Of a DNA stretch of 64,000 nt, positions 54,683 through 63,604 are shown piece by piece; the stretch's first letter is position 1, and the number at the start of each line of letters is the position of its first letter. Position numbers and translations under genes: made by a program. Location of the stretch: positions 186,001-250,000 of the forward strand of contig JANWYD010000009.1 of assembly GCA_025057155.1 (NCBI GenBank), in the 5' to 3' direction. The notes beneath the pieces are model-generated. The model did no database searches, was not told where the DNA came from, and saw only the letters and a program-made list of their open reading frames with translations. Source of the stretch: Chloroflexaceae bacterium (GTDB lineage: Bacteria; Chloroflexota; Chloroflexia; Chloroflexales; Chloroflexaceae).

Positions 54683-56281
54683 ATGCACCCAACTTCCGCC
54701 TCCTCAACCGTACAACAGATGGGACTGGTCGGCCTGCCGATGCCGGTGCGAGAACTGGCAGGCCGCGCATGGGACGTCATCGTGGTTGGCGCAGGGCACA
54801 ATGGCCTGACCTGCGCGGCCTATCTGGCGCGGGCGGGCCGGCGCGTGCTGGTGCTGGAGGCTCGCGAACGCGTCGGGGGCGCCTGCACGCTCGAAGAGGT
54901 CTGGCCGGGGGTGCGAATGTCGCCGTGCGCCTATCTTGCCGGCCTGCTGCATCCGCGGGTGATTGACGAACTCGACCTGCCCCGGCGGGGCTTTGTATGG
55001 ATGCCAGCGCGCAACGGGTTGTTCGTTCCCTTCGAGGACGGCAGCAGCGTGCAACTCTATGAGGACGACGAACGCTGCGAAGCCGAGATCCGCCGCTTCG
55101 CCCCTGGCGATCTGGCCGGCTGGCGCGAGATGACCCGGCTGATAAGCCGCCTGCGAGACGCCCTGCGGCCTCCCGGCGACGGCGATCTGTGGCTGGACCG
55201 CCGGCCCGAACGCGACGAGGTCGAGGCCCGCCTCGGCGGCGATGAGGATCTGCGGGGCCTCCTTTTCGAATGGAGCATGGTCGAATATGTCGAACGCTAC
55301 CTGCGCGACGAACGGCTGCAACTGGCCTATCTCGGCCAGGGGGTGATCGGCACGAACGCCAGTCCGTTCGCTCCCGGCACGGCATCAATCCACTTTCACC
55401 ACTCCAGCGGGCGTCAGGGCGGCTACCCGGGAACGTGGGGTTATGTGCGGGGCGGGATGGGCATGGTTAGCTTCATGCTCTGCGACGCGGCTCGCGAGGC
55501 GGGCGCGGTGGTGGCGGCGGGCGCGCCGGTGGCGCGCATCGTGCCCGGCGAAGGGGTGGAACTGGAGAGCGGCGACCGTATCACCGCCCCGGTGATTGTG
55601 TCGAACGCCGATCCCGTAGTAACCCTGCGGCTGCTCGGCCCCGCCGCCGACCCGGGCTGGCGCGCACAGGTCGAGGCCCTGCCGATCGAGGGCTGCACGC
55701 TGAAACTGAACGTATTGCTGCGCGAATTGCCGAACTTCCGCGCTCGACCGGGAACCTTTGAAGCGCACCATCAGGCGCAGATCAACACGCCGCTGACGAA
55801 GGCCGAGTGGCGCGCCGGCTACGAGGCAGCGCGGCGCGGCAACCTGCCCGCGCGCCTGTGGACCGAGCTGTACTTCCAGACCGTCCACGACCCGACGGTA
55901 GCGCCGAAGGGCCTGCACACAATGAGCGTGTTCGCCCAGTACGTGCCGTACCGCTTCGCTACAGGCGATTGGAGCACCCGCCGCGACGAGGCCTGCGACC
56001 TGGCGCTGGCCTCCATCGCCCGTTTTACGAGCAACCTGTCCGAGGCAGTGGTTGCAGTCGAGGCGCTGGGTCCGCCGGACATCGAGCGCAAAGTGGGCCT
56101 GACTGGCGGGCACATCTTTCAGGGTGAGTGTCTACCGGCCTACATGTGGCACAACCGGTTCGACTACCGCACTCCGATGCCGGGTGTTTACCTCTGCGGC
56201 GCCTGCACCTACCCCGGCGGCAGCGTGATCGCCATCAATGGCCGCAACGCGGCGATGGCAATTCTGGGGGATGGAGGGTAG
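54683..56281 (+). CDS. FAD-dependent phytoene-desaturase-like oxidoreductase
   Basis: 532 residues. FAD motif VIVVGAGHNGLTCAAYLARAGRRVLVLEA at about 32-60, then RVGGACTLEE; C-terminal GVYLCGACTYPGGSVIAINGRNAA closes the FAD site. This pattern is that of CrtI-like amine-oxidase-fold enzymes, closest to the PYROXD2/CrtI-related group, whose substrates are mostly unknown. Location before auracyanin and near bch/puf genes makes a pigment or quinone role possible but unproven. The exact start is uncertain: ATGs at 54719 and 54740 also precede the conserved core. Confidence 0.78.
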   Translation: MHPTSASSTVQQMGLVGLPMPVRELAGRAWDVIVVGAGHNGLTCAAYLARAGRRVLVLEARERVGGACTLEEVWPGVRMSPCAYLAGLLHPRVIDELDLPRRGFVWMPARNGLFVPFEDGSSVQLYEDDERCEAEIRRFAPGDLAGWREMTRLISRLRDALRPPGDGDLWLDRRPERDEVEARLGGDEDLRGLLFEWSMVEYVERYLRDERLQLAYLGQGVIGTNASPFAPGTASIHFHHSSGRQGGYPGTWGYVRGGMGMVSFMLCDAAREAGAVVAAGAPVARIVPGEGVELESGDRITAPVIVSNADPVVTLRLLGPAADPGWRAQVEALPIEGCTLKLNVLLRELPNFRARPGTFEAHHQAQINTPLTKAEWRAGYEAARRGNLPARLWTELYFQTVHDPTVAPKGLHTMSVFAQYVPYRFATGDWSTRRDEACDLALASIARFTSNLSEAVVAVEALGPPDIERKVGLTGGHIFQGECLPAYMWHNRFDYRTPMPGVYLCGACTYPGGSVIAINGRNAAMAILGDGG

Positions 56282-56378
56282 CCCGGTTCTGACCATCGCT
56301 GCAACGGATTTTTGCTTTTATGCTACACTAGACTCTGTGCAGATTGTCACGAGAGCGGAATTACATGGAGGTGCCCAG

Positions 56379-57158
56379 ATGAGCTGGAGAGCTCCGCAGG
56401 GTGGCGGGCCGCGAATTCCCGGATTTGACCAGGGCGACAATGTGTTCTCCGGCGGTAGCGCTGGCGGCCCCCCGCTACTGTCGCTGATCATCGCGGCGCT
56501 TGCAGTGGGTCTGGTGGGTCTGTTCCTGGCAATCGCCTTCGGCGGCAGCCTGGGTCAGGGCACGGCTGCGGCGCCGCAGCAACCTACGCAATCGCCGGCC
56601 GTGCTGCCGACGGCGCCCCCGGCAACGCAACCAACCGCGCCCCCGGCCGTGCTGCCGACGGCGCCCCCGGCGGGCCAGCCGACGCCCGCACCGGCCCCGC
56701 CGACTCCTACGCCCGCCCGCGGCGCCGCGGGCATTCCGACCGAACCGCTGGGGCCGGCGCTGGCCTCCGGTACGGGCACGCCAATCGAGATCGGCACTGA
56801 CGCCGCCTTGCTGATCTTTGACAAGGATCGGATTACCGTGCCCAACGGCCTGGTAACGATCACCTTCAGGAACCTCGCCACCGCAGTGCAGCACAACTGG
56901 GTGCTGGTGCAGGGCGGCGACGATGTAGCATCGGCAGTTAACGACGCGGCGCAGGCCCAGGTGCGCGTGACTCGTGACGCCGCTGGCGCTGTCCCCCCCG
57001 CTGACACGCCCGGCCTGCTCGTTGCCTCGCCAATGCTCGACCCCGGTGAGGAAGTGACCTTCACCTTCCAGCCGCCCGGTCCGGGCACGTATGAGTTTAT
57101 CTGCACTTTCCCTGGGCACTACGTCGCCGGGATGAAGGGGGTGCTGGTGGTGGAGTAG
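56379..57158 (+). CDS. Auracyanin-type membrane-anchored blue copper protein
   Basis: 259 residues. An N-terminal membrane helix (about 33-54) anchors it; a Pro/Thr/Ala linker (about 62-118, with repeated PTAPPA units) lets the C-terminal cupredoxin domain (about 125-259) reach its partners outside the membrane. Type 1 copper ligands: His in VQHNWVLV, then Cys242, His247 and Met252 in CTFPGHYVAGM. In Chloroflexales auracyanins carry electrons between alternative complex III and the reaction-centre cytochrome PufC, which is encoded nearby on the other strand. GGAGGTG precedes the ATG, and TGC-TACACT (56321-56329) is a possible promoter. Confidence 0.93.
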   Translation: MSWRAPQGGGPRIPGFDQGDNVFSGGSAGGPPLLSLIIAALAVGLVGLFLAIAFGGSLGQGTAAAPQQPTQSPAVLPTAPPATQPTAPPAVLPTAPPAGQPTPAPAPPTPTPARGAAGIPTEPLGPALASGTGTPIEIGTDAALLIFDKDRITVPNGLVTITFRNLATAVQHNWVLVQGGDDVASAVNDAAQAQVRVTRDAAGAVPPADTPGLLVASPMLDPGEEVTFTFQPPGPGTYEFICTFPGHYVAGMKGVLVVE

Positions 57159-57186
57159 AGCGGCGGGAAAACCGGGTTGCCCCGTG

Positions 57187-57280
57187 CGTGTTCAGATTTA
57201 CCGTAGAGCACGCAGAGGAAGGGAGAGGATGAATTTTTTGCAGCCCTCCGCGCCCGCTGCGGTATGAAGGTGTTTGGCAG
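57187..57280 (+). repeat. Dispersed CGCAGAG inverted-repeat element, copy 3
   Basis: CGTGTTCAGATTTACCGTAG then CACGCAGAGG at the left; CCTCCGCGCCCGCTGCGGT and GGTGTTTGG at the right. Same design as 27782-27880 and 30297-30400. Located between the converging auracyanin and bchP genes. Confidence 0.75.
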
Positions 57281-57374
57281 ATGTGAACACTATCGTTTCC
57301 TCGCGCCCCTGGCCGTGGAAGAAACTGGCGCGACCTCGCCCGCCCCGGAAGTGAACAGCGGTGAGAGACACAGA

Positions 57375-57404
57375 GGAGGGGAGGAACCCTTTTTCCTCCC
57401 CTCC
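57375..57404. terminator. Bidirectional terminator between auracyanin and bchP
   Basis: GGAGGGGAGGAA (57375-57386) pairs perfectly with TTCCTCCCCTCC (57393-57404), loop CCCTTT, then TTGCTTTG. It lies 12 bases beyond the bchP stop on the minus strand and 217 bases past the auracyanin stop. Confidence 0.75.
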
Positions 57405-57415
57405 TTGCTTTGCCT

Positions 57416-58657
57416 CTATACCGCCATGGCAACGCAGGCGCGCTGTTCGCGTAGAGGCGCGCGCTGGCGGAGGTAGTTTCGCACCTCGGCGCAGATGATG
57501 TCCCAGGTCATGCGGAGCTGGGCGAACCAGGGAACCGGGGCCATTTGCTTATGCATGTAGCTATCAAAGGTGAGGCGTTGCACATCGCGGTTACGGCACA
57601 TCTCGGTGAAGACCTCCATCTGCCGTTCGTTGCTATAGCCCCATTTTTGCAGCCAGCGCAAGAAGGCGTACATCGAGCCGTACTGATCCCACCAGAGCTT
57701 CTCGTAGACCCGCAGATTGGCCGAACTGGGAACGTCAAGGTACTGAGCGAGCACCTGGGCGGCAATCTGGCCGCTCTTCATAGCCCAGTAGATCCCCTCG
57801 CCAGAGGTGTGCACAACCAGACCCGCGGCATCGCCAATGAGCATAGCCCGATCGAAGGCCATATGCCTACGGGGTTCCATAGGCAGGGCATGGGCCTCGC
57901 GCAACAACACGCGGCCTCCCTCAAGGGCCGGGCCAAGGCGCGCCTTAAGGTTGGCAAGCAGGGTCCGGGCCTGCGCGGTATGCCCTGGCCCCGCGCCCAC
58001 GCCGACAGCGATATGGTCGCGTTTGGGGAAGGCCCAGGCATAGAGATCCGGGCTGACATCGTGGCCGAGGTAGAGGTCGGCGGTCCGTTCCCAGCGAGCC
58101 ATCTGGCGATCAGGGAGGGCGATGCGTTCTTGCAGGGCAATGGCGCGGGGGAGATTGGGCAGACCAAGGAACTTCGCGGTGGGGGAGTAGGCCCCATCGG
58201 CCCCGATCACCGCGTCGGCGGTGATAGTCCTCTCGCTGCCATCGCGTATACGCCGGTAGGTAACCGTGACCCCCTGGCGTTCGAAACGCAGGCCAGTAAG
58301 CTGAGCGTGGATCAACTCGGCCCCGCGTTGCTGGGCGCGGGCGCGCAGGAAGCCATCGAAGACCTCACGGCGAACCATGGCCACATAATCATCGGCACTG
58401 GGCACAGTACCGGCGACATCAATATGGGTCTCCTGGCCGGAGGGTGACACCACCAGGCAGTGCGTCACCTTACGGTCAATCAGCGTGGCGGGCAGATCGA
58501 ACTCCTTGAAGGCAGCGGGGGGCACCGCGCCGCCACAGGGCTTGGCCTTGACCAGCTCACGCTCGATCAGCACCGTCTCGATCCCCAGACCGCGGAGCGT
58601 AATCGCCGCCGTGGCGCCACCCACCGAAGCGCCGACAATTACGACACGTTGCGTCAT
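57416..58657 (-). CDS. bchP: Geranylgeranyl reductase BchP
   Basis: 413 residues; reduces the geranylgeranyl tail of bacteriochlorophyll to phytyl with NADPH. FAD motif VVIVGASVGGATAAITLRGLG at the N-terminus, KPCGGAVPP, the central DAVIGADGAYS and DRAMLIGDAAGLVVHTSGEGIYWAMKSG are the geranylgeranyl-reductase blocks. It lies 80 bases behind bchG and ends the puf-bch run. Tail-reducing function on BChl a is inferred from family and context. GGGGGAA precedes the ATG at 58657. Confidence 0.93.
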   Translation of the reverse strand: MTQRVVIVGASVGGATAAITLRGLGIETVLIERELVKAKPCGGAVPPAAFKEFDLPATLIDRKVTHCLVVSPSGQETHIDVAGTVPSADDYVAMVRREVFDGFLRARAQQRGAELIHAQLTGLRFERQGVTVTYRRIRDGSERTITADAVIGADGAYSPTAKFLGLPNLPRAIALQERIALPDRQMARWERTADLYLGHDVSPDLYAWAFPKRDHIAVGVGAGPGHTAQARTLLANLKARLGPALEGGRVLLREAHALPMEPRRHMAFDRAMLIGDAAGLVVHTSGEGIYWAMKSGQIAAQVLAQYLDVPSSANLRVYEKLWWDQYGSMYAFLRWLQKWGYSNERQMEVFTEMCRNRDVQRLTFDSYMHKQMAPVPWFAQLRMTWDIICAEVRNYLRQRAPLREQRACVAMAV

Positions 58658-58737
58658 AATTCCCCCGTTTTTCGCTCCAAGAAAGAGGCGCCAACCCGAG
58701 GCAGAGCGCCCATGCGCCGCTGTCGCGCAACTAAGCC

Positions 58738-59682
58738 TTAGGAAGCCAGACCGATGGCAGCGGCCAGCATTCCCCAGACGTAGAGCATGATCGCAGTGGC
58801 GTTGAAGAAGACCTCGTTATGCTCCGGGTCGCGGATGAAGCGCACATTAGGAATGCTCTGGGCGGCGAGGAGCAGGAAGACCACGCCCGCAGCGATCGTG
58901 TGTCCCCAGCTCAGGAGCAGCACGATCACGCCAATCTGGGCCAGGCCCATAATCGTCACCACCATGCGTGCGGCAGCCACCTTGCCATACTGGACCGGGA
59001 TGGAGCGAATGCCCATCAGGGCGTCGCCCTTCATGCTCTTAAAATCATTGACGGTCATAATGCCGTGGGCGCCGAAGGAGTAGAGCAAGGCGATGGCGAT
59101 GCTCTGGGTGGTGAGGGGAGCAAAAGCCACATGGCCGGCCATCCAGGCCAGGCCCTCGTAGGAGATGGCTACCAGGGCGTTGCCGATCCAGCCATTGCGC
59201 TTGGCGCGCACCGGCTTGAGGCTGTAGGCGAGCGCGGCGATAAGACCAAGACCGACGAAGAGCGCCACCTGGCCCCCAAGGATAAAGGCCATACTGGTGC
59301 CCAGCCAGGTGAGGATGACCGCGAGAATATGGACGTGGCGCAGGCTGACCTGGCCGGAGGGAATAAGGCGATGGGGCTCATTAATGGCATCCACGTCGCG
59401 GTCACAATAATCATTGATCACCTGCGACAGGCCGCAGAGGATGGGACCAGCCATAAACACGCCGAGGGCCAGGCGAGCGATCGGCTCCAGTTGCCATGAC
59501 AGGGCGCCACTCGCCACCGCGCCGCAGAGAAAGGCCCAGGCGGGAGCGAACCAGGTCACCGGCTTCATCAGCGTGATGGAGCGGGTGAGGATACCGCGCA
59601 GGCCGGGGACGGGCGCAGCGAGTGGCGGGGTGGCCGGCGTGGGCGCGGGAGCGAGACCTGAGCCTTTGTGGGTGTCACTCAT
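58738..59682 (-). CDS. bchG: Bacteriochlorophyll synthase BchG
   Basis: 314 residues, UbiA-family prenyltransferase with about eight membrane helices; esterifies bacteriochlorophyllide with geranylgeranyl diphosphate. Aspartate motif QVINDYCDRDVDAINEPHRLIPSG near 90-115 and the second site YSFGAHGIMTVNDFKSMKGDALMGI near 185-210. A 30-residue Pro-rich N-terminus precedes the first helix. BchK (BChl c synthase) is a close paralogue, but position behind pufC favours BchG. Lies 71 bases after pufC on the same strand. Confidence 0.92.
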   Translation of the reverse strand: MSDTHKGSGLAPAPTPATPPLAAPVPGLRGILTRSITLMKPVTWFAPAWAFLCGAVASGALSWQLEPIARLALGVFMAGPILCGLSQVINDYCDRDVDAINEPHRLIPSGQVSLRHVHILAVILTWLGTSMAFILGGQVALFVGLGLIAALAYSLKPVRAKRNGWIGNALVAISYEGLAWMAGHVAFAPLTTQSIAIALLYSFGAHGIMTVNDFKSMKGDALMGIRSIPVQYGKVAAARMVVTIMGLAQIGVIVLLLSWGHTIAAGVVFLLLAAQSIPNVRFIRDPEHNEVFFNATAIMLYVWGMLAAAIGLAS

Positions 59683-59753
59683 TGACAGCTCGATTCTAGG
59701 CAGGGGGGTCGGAGGCGCGGGGCGTCCCGCACCGGAGCGCCCCGCGCTGCCAC

Positions 59754-61001
59754 CTACGGCGTTCCGCGCAGGATGGGCGGCAGGATCACCACCCCGGTAT
59801 CACCTTCGGGGATGGCATTCCGGTTGATGGCCGCTCTAGGAATAGCCGCTCGCTGATGGCAGGTGTAGCAACCCGGCACATTATAGAACTGCCCATCGAT
59901 CTGCTGGTAGGAGAAGCGGCTGGCCCCGCCTTCCAGTTCGGAGGGAATGGCGTCTTTAGGCAACGCCCCGTAGGCCGTCCAGTTCTCTTTCAGCCATGTG
60001 GTGAGTTGCAGCATGCGCTGGGCCTTGAGCTTGTTATAGCCGTATTCGGGATGCGCGATATTGCTGGCCGTCCCCAGCTCATAACCTACGAAGTTGCGCG
60101 AGTTGTGGCAGTAGGTGCAGCCGACGCCCAGCGACCAGGCCTGGTAGTTCATCACGTTCTGGTTAATAGTGACCTGCTCCTGGGTGCGCCCGCCGTCGTA
60201 GGTTAGCGCCAGAGCGCCGCGCCCGCTTTCAGGAACGTTAGGATCGAAGGGTTTCCAGACGAAATAGTTATAGATGTAGTAGAGCACCGAGTCCTGGAGA
60301 CTGATCGGCTGGCGCAGGGCTTCGGGTTTGAGCGCCGGATCGGTGATCGCCACGCCATTCTCATCGAGCGGATCGACCGTCACCAGAATATCGGGGACGC
60401 TCTTGATGAACTGGACGCCAAAGCTCTCCAGGTTGTTGGGCGCGTTGTTATGGCAGGTGGCGCACTGCACATAGTTTCCGCGCCAGTTGGGCAGGTTGAC
60501 GATATACTCGGCGTTGACATCGCTTACCAGATAGAGCATGTTGCGGGCGGCGATCTTCTGCGGGTACTCGTCACTGGCGAAGTTCTGGAGGTTATGGCAG
60601 TACTGGCATCCGACGCCGAGGGCGGCGGAGACATACTGTTGCATATAGGTCCAGATTTGCGCCGAGGTCATGCCGGCGAGGACCTGCACGTTGACCGTGT
60701 TGGGATTGGCCTGCACCCACGCCTGGCCAGCCTGCACCCCTTCGGTCCAGGCCTGTTCGCCGAGCCATGGCTGGCGGCCATCGGTGGGCGTATTCGGTTG
60801 CGCCCTGGTGATCACCTGAATCCCGTCGCTCGGGCTCCAGGGCGTCGCGGCGGCTTGAGCCGCAGCTCTGCGCTCGGGGGCGAGCACCAGACTATACACC
60901 CACCAGAACGTCGCCGTCGTTACCACGGCAACGAGGATGCCAACGGCCACCGAGATGAAGACCGCAGCCTGTCGTTCACTGGGCCCGGTTGGCGCTTGCA
61001 T
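59754..61001 (-). CDS. pufC: Reaction-centre tetrahaem cytochrome c PufC
   Basis: 415 residues; donates electrons to the oxidised special pair from auracyanin. One N-terminal membrane anchor (about 14-38) without lipobox, then a soluble domain with four CxxCH sites: 132-136, 180-184, 295-299 and 378-382. Order and length fit Chloroflexales cytochrome c-554. The first and third haem regions are similar to each other (LGVGCQYCHN, LGVGCTYCHN), suggesting an internal duplication. GAGGAG precedes the ATG at 61001. It is separated from pufA by 342 bases containing a strong hairpin. Confidence 0.95.
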   Translation of the reverse strand: MQAPTGPSERQAAVFISVAVGILVAVVTTATFWWVYSLVLAPERRAAAQAAATPWSPSDGIQVITRAQPNTPTDGRQPWLGEQAWTEGVQAGQAWVQANPNTVNVQVLAGMTSAQIWTYMQQYVSAALGVGCQYCHNLQNFASDEYPQKIAARNMLYLVSDVNAEYIVNLPNWRGNYVQCATCHNNAPNNLESFGVQFIKSVPDILVTVDPLDENGVAITDPALKPEALRQPISLQDSVLYYIYNYFVWKPFDPNVPESGRGALALTYDGGRTQEQVTINQNVMNYQAWSLGVGCTYCHNSRNFVGYELGTASNIAHPEYGYNKLKAQRMLQLTTWLKENWTAYGALPKDAIPSELEGGASRFSYQQIDGQFYNVPGCYTCHQRAAIPRAAINRNAIPEGDTGVVILPPILRGTP

Positions 61002-61257
61002 AGAGATCTCCTCGAGCTCCAGGTCAGGAGCCCGGCGCTACCGCACCAGGGGCAGCCGGCTCCGACATATACGTCAGGGCGTCAGGAGGACGGTCGCGCT
61101 GCACAGCCTGCCTCGGGGGAGTGCGGGATGCGGATACAACGCCAGGGAAAGCGCGCGTAGTTGACCCTGACCGTGCACCTGTCAGTATACACCCGATGCT
61201 TTGGAAGGTCAAACAATGTTCTATGTGCAAAAGCCGGAATAATCCTGGCAGTAAGAT

Positions 61258-61296
61258 GGCAACAACCGCCAGCACCCCCTGCTGGCGGTTGTTGCC
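61258..61296 (-). promoter_or_regulatory. Strong intercistronic hairpin between pufA and pufC
   Basis: Perfect 17-bp inverted repeat, GGCAACAACCGCCAGCA (61258-61274) with 61280-61296, loop five bases. It lies 47 bases past the pufA stop with no T run on the minus strand, so it may protect or partly end the pufBA message rather than stop all transcription. Purple bacteria use a comparable hairpin after pufA. The rest of the 342-base gap shows no gene. Confidence 0.65.
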
Positions 61297-61343
61297 AATC
61301 CCGTGGCGCTCTAGCCGCCGGCGGGCGCCAGGCGCCACAGGTC

Positions 61344-61529
61344 TCAGCCGAGCAGGGCGCCCAGATAGTGCAGTATCAATACGCCAGCGGGCGTTCCGGC
61401 TGGAGTCAGGTTGTCGAGCCAGTTGTAGCGAACCGAACTGAGCACGATGAAGTGGATCAGCAGCGCGACAACAAAACCCAGGATCGTAAAAAGGACGATG
61501 TTGGTGCGCACTGGACTGCGTGGAGGCAT
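61344..61529 (-). CDS. pufA: Light-harvesting complex alpha polypeptide PufA
   Basis: 61 residues. N-terminus [20 protein letters not shown] and the helix [11 protein letters not shown] with the BChl ligand His26 match the B808-866 alpha polypeptide of Chloroflexus as I remember it. A tail of about 20 residues ([20 protein letters not shown]) is extra and hydrophobic, with His54; it may be removed after synthesis or form a second short membrane contact. AAGGAG precedes the ATG. Lies 58 bases after pufB. Confidence 0.93.
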   Translation of the reverse strand: MPPRSPVRTNIVLFTILGFVVALLIHFIVLSSVRYNWLDNLTPAGTPAGVLILHYLGALLG

Positions 61530-61587
61530 AGGCCGCTCCTTACCTTGGAAGGCAAACCATTACAAGACAACACCCGCTCCGCCTGCA

Positions 61588-61758
61588 TTAGAGAGTAGGG
61601 CTTAACCACGGACGCCACAGCCAGACCAGCAGGTGCGCGATCGCGGCGATCACGCCAAAGGCCCAGAACGACTTCACTACGATGTCATGCATGAGCCAGT
61701 CCTGGTTGTTGAACAGCGGCCGCCATTTCGGGGGAACCAGATTGTCTTCTTCGCGCAT
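61588..61758 (-). CDS. pufB: Light-harvesting complex beta polypeptide PufB
   Basis: 56 residues, start ATG at 61758 preceded by GGAGG. Begins [20 protein letters not shown], followed by [20 protein letters not shown] and [12 protein letters not shown]. The helix has the BChl-binding His42; His24 in LMHD is the second conserved His. The sequence closely follows the Chloroflexus B808-866 beta polypeptide from memory. First gene of the pufBAC-bchG-bchP run; the short length explains why simple gene calls may miss it. Confidence 0.95.
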   Translation of the reverse strand: MREEDNLVPPKWRPLFNNQDWLMHDIVVKSFWAFGVIAAIAHLLVWLWRPWLSPTL

Positions 61759-61908
61759 GGATAAACCTCCAGCTTACTACAGCGGGACCACTGACCGGAC
61801 GCCAGGCACACCTTGCGATCCTGGCGTTGCATGCCCCTCCCTCCACCCTCACGGCGGGAGTTGCACAGCGGGAAAGGTATAGGATGTAAATACCTTATAC
61901 TGCTCTAA

Positions 61909-61937
61909 ATTATATAGAAGGCAAGAAAGATTGTCAA
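61909..61937 (-). promoter_or_regulatory. Consensus promoter of the puf operon
   Basis: Minus strand TTGACA (61937-61932), exactly 17 bases, TATAAT (61914-61909): the strongest sigma-70-type promoter in the window. About 150 bases before pufB. GGTAT (61876-61880) and ATACC (61890-61894) form a dyad just past the expected start of transcription and may be an operator. Confidence 0.85.
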
Positions 61938-62154
61938 TCGTTGCTTTTAAGCAAAAAGTAGCGATCCGTTTACAAACCGCAGCCCTTTGCTCCCCAGAAA
62001 CGGAAGGGCTGTGGTATGATACTGGTGAAGAATGGAACCCGGTACGCCGCGCCTCTGGTCGCCTTTCCTTCACCCGGCGCCAGAGAAGAGACGGTTCAGG
62101 AAGGCGAGCCTCTCCCTTCAAACCTATGCCCGATGAACTGTGAAGGAGCCCCGT

Positions 62155-62907
62155 GTGACCCTGCTGCTGCTGATTCGCCACGGAACCAATGATTGGGTAC
62201 ACGGACGACTGGCTGGCTGGACGCCAGGCGTGCATCTCAACGACGAAGGACGCGCGCAAGCGGCCGCGCTGAGCGAGCGGCTGGGCGATCTGCCCATCGC
62301 GGCGATCTACACCAGCCCGCTTGAGCGCTGTGTCGAGACGGCTGCTGCCATCGCGCAGCCGCGCGGGTTGCAGTTGCGCCTGGTGGAACAGATCGGCGAG
62401 GTGCGCTACGGCGAGTGGCAGGGCGCTGAACTGAAGGAACTCTATAAACACGAACTGTGGCCGGGCGTACAGTTCTATCCCAGCGGCACCCGATTCCCCA
62501 ATGGTGAGACCCTCGGCGAGGCCCAGATGCGTATGGTTCAGGCCCTTGACCGCCTGCGGGCCCTGCACCCCGGGCAGACTATCGCCGTTGTGTCCCACGC
62601 CGACATTATTAAACTGGCCATTGCCTACTATGTGGGCATGCATATTGATCTGTTTCAACGGCTGGTCATCAATCCAGCTTCGCTGACCGCCATCGCGTTT
62701 GAGCGGATGGGACCGCGCCTGCTGGCGTTTAATGAAACCGGCTCTCTCGCCCACCTGCGCCTGAAGTCCGAGTCCCTCGCCGCAACCGAGCAGCCTGTGG
62801 CAGGCGCCGAGGCCGCCTCCCCGACGCCTGCCGCGACGAACTCCGCCGCCGGCAACGGCGAAGGCCCTTTGCCGGCGGCGAAGCACCTAGAGCAGGAGCA
62901 TGTCTGA
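62155..62907 (+). CDS. Histidine phosphatase family protein
   Basis: 250 residues of the phosphoglycerate-mutase-like superfamily. Phospho-acceptor His in LLLIRHGTNDWV near residue 9; ERCVETAAAIA, GEVRYGEWQGAEL and VVSHADIIKLAIAYYVGMH complete the site. This matches the MSMEG_4193-type phosphatases that sit with DUF3090 in Actinobacteria. The C-terminal 40 residues are low-complexity Ala/Pro/Gly. I take the GTG at 62155, which has AAGGAG at good spacing; a GTG at 62140 is the alternative. Its end overlaps the next gene by 8 bases. Substrate unknown. Confidence 0.85.
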   Translation: MTLLLLIRHGTNDWVHGRLAGWTPGVHLNDEGRAQAAALSERLGDLPIAAIYTSPLERCVETAAAIAQPRGLQLRLVEQIGEVRYGEWQGAELKELYKHELWPGVQFYPSGTRFPNGETLGEAQMRMVQALDRLRALHPGQTIAVVSHADIIKLAIAYYVGMHIDLFQRLVINPASLTAIAFERMGPRLLAFNETGSLAHLRLKSESLAATEQPVAGAEAASPTPAATNSAAGNGEGPLPAAKHLEQEHV

Positions 62908-63430
62908 GTTTACCTACGATCTGGATGCCGTGCAGCGGATCACCGTGGGCGCCGTCGGTCCTAAGGGCCAGCGGGTCTTCTACATGCAGGCGCGCCGGGG
63001 ATCGCGCCTCATCACCCTGCTTGCCGAGAAGGAACAGGTTCGCGCCCTTGCCGAAGCAATCGGGCGCCTGCTCGACAGCCTGGCTGAGAAGAACCCGCGC
63101 CTCGCCACCTCCAATGACTTGCTGGTCACCGATATGAGCCTGGAAGAGCCCCTGGAACCGGAGTTCCGCGTCGGCCAGATGGGCCTGGGCTACGATCCCG
63201 AACGCGATCTGATCGTCTTGCTGATCCAGGGGATCAGCGACGATGACGAGGAACAGCCAACCGCGCGTTTCTCGGCCACCCGGCCCCAGATGCGCGCCCT
63301 GAGCAGCCACGCCGCGCAGGTGGTGGCCGCCGGTCGCGCCATCTGCGGCAACTGTGGCCGCCCGATCGATCCATCGGGGCATTTCTGTCCCGAACGTAAC
63401 GGCCACGGTCCCATCCGCGGCACGCCATGA
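62900..63430 (+). CDS. DUF3090 family protein
   Basis: 176 residues. N-terminal domain: FTYDLDAVQRITVGAVGPKGQRVFYMQAR, TLLAEKEQVRALAEAIGRLLD, FRVGQMGLGYD. The C-terminus has a zinc-ribbon-like CGNCGRPIDPSGHFCPERNGH. The family is uncharacterised but usually lies between a histidine phosphatase and an SCO1664-type protein, as here. Overlap of 8 bases with the phosphatase gene implies one transcript and coupled translation. Confidence 0.9.
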   Translation: MSEFTYDLDAVQRITVGAVGPKGQRVFYMQARRGSRLITLLAEKEQVRALAEAIGRLLDSLAEKNPRLATSNDLLVTDMSLEEPLEPEFRVGQMGLGYDPERDLIVLLIQGISDDDEEQPTARFSATRPQMRALSSHAAQVVAAGRAICGNCGRPIDPSGHFCPERNGHGPIRGTP

Positions 63431-63604
63431 TCCTGACGGGTCGGGCTGCCCTGGCTGGGGCGAACCATGTTTCCCTGGCGCGCAACTGCGCGCAGCCCTG
63501 AAGGTTGCGCTACTGTGGGCGGAGAACGGCTCCCCATGCGCGCGCAACCGGCCGCATAGCCAGACCGCGTCCTACAGGAATACTGATCGAAGCATACTCC
63601 AGCC
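63431..63604. other. Gap within the phosphatase-DUF3090-kinase module
   Basis: Contains half of a GCGCAACC-type palindrome (63478-63514, with GCGCGCAACTGCGCGC and GGTTGCGCTAC). No gene. No clear promoter for the next gene is visible. Confidence 0.4.

Noticed and set aside
61861..61867. Single TTGCACA near the puf promoter as a CarH site
   Set aside because: It stands alone, without an 11-base-spaced partner, and several such 7-mers are expected by chance in 64 kb.
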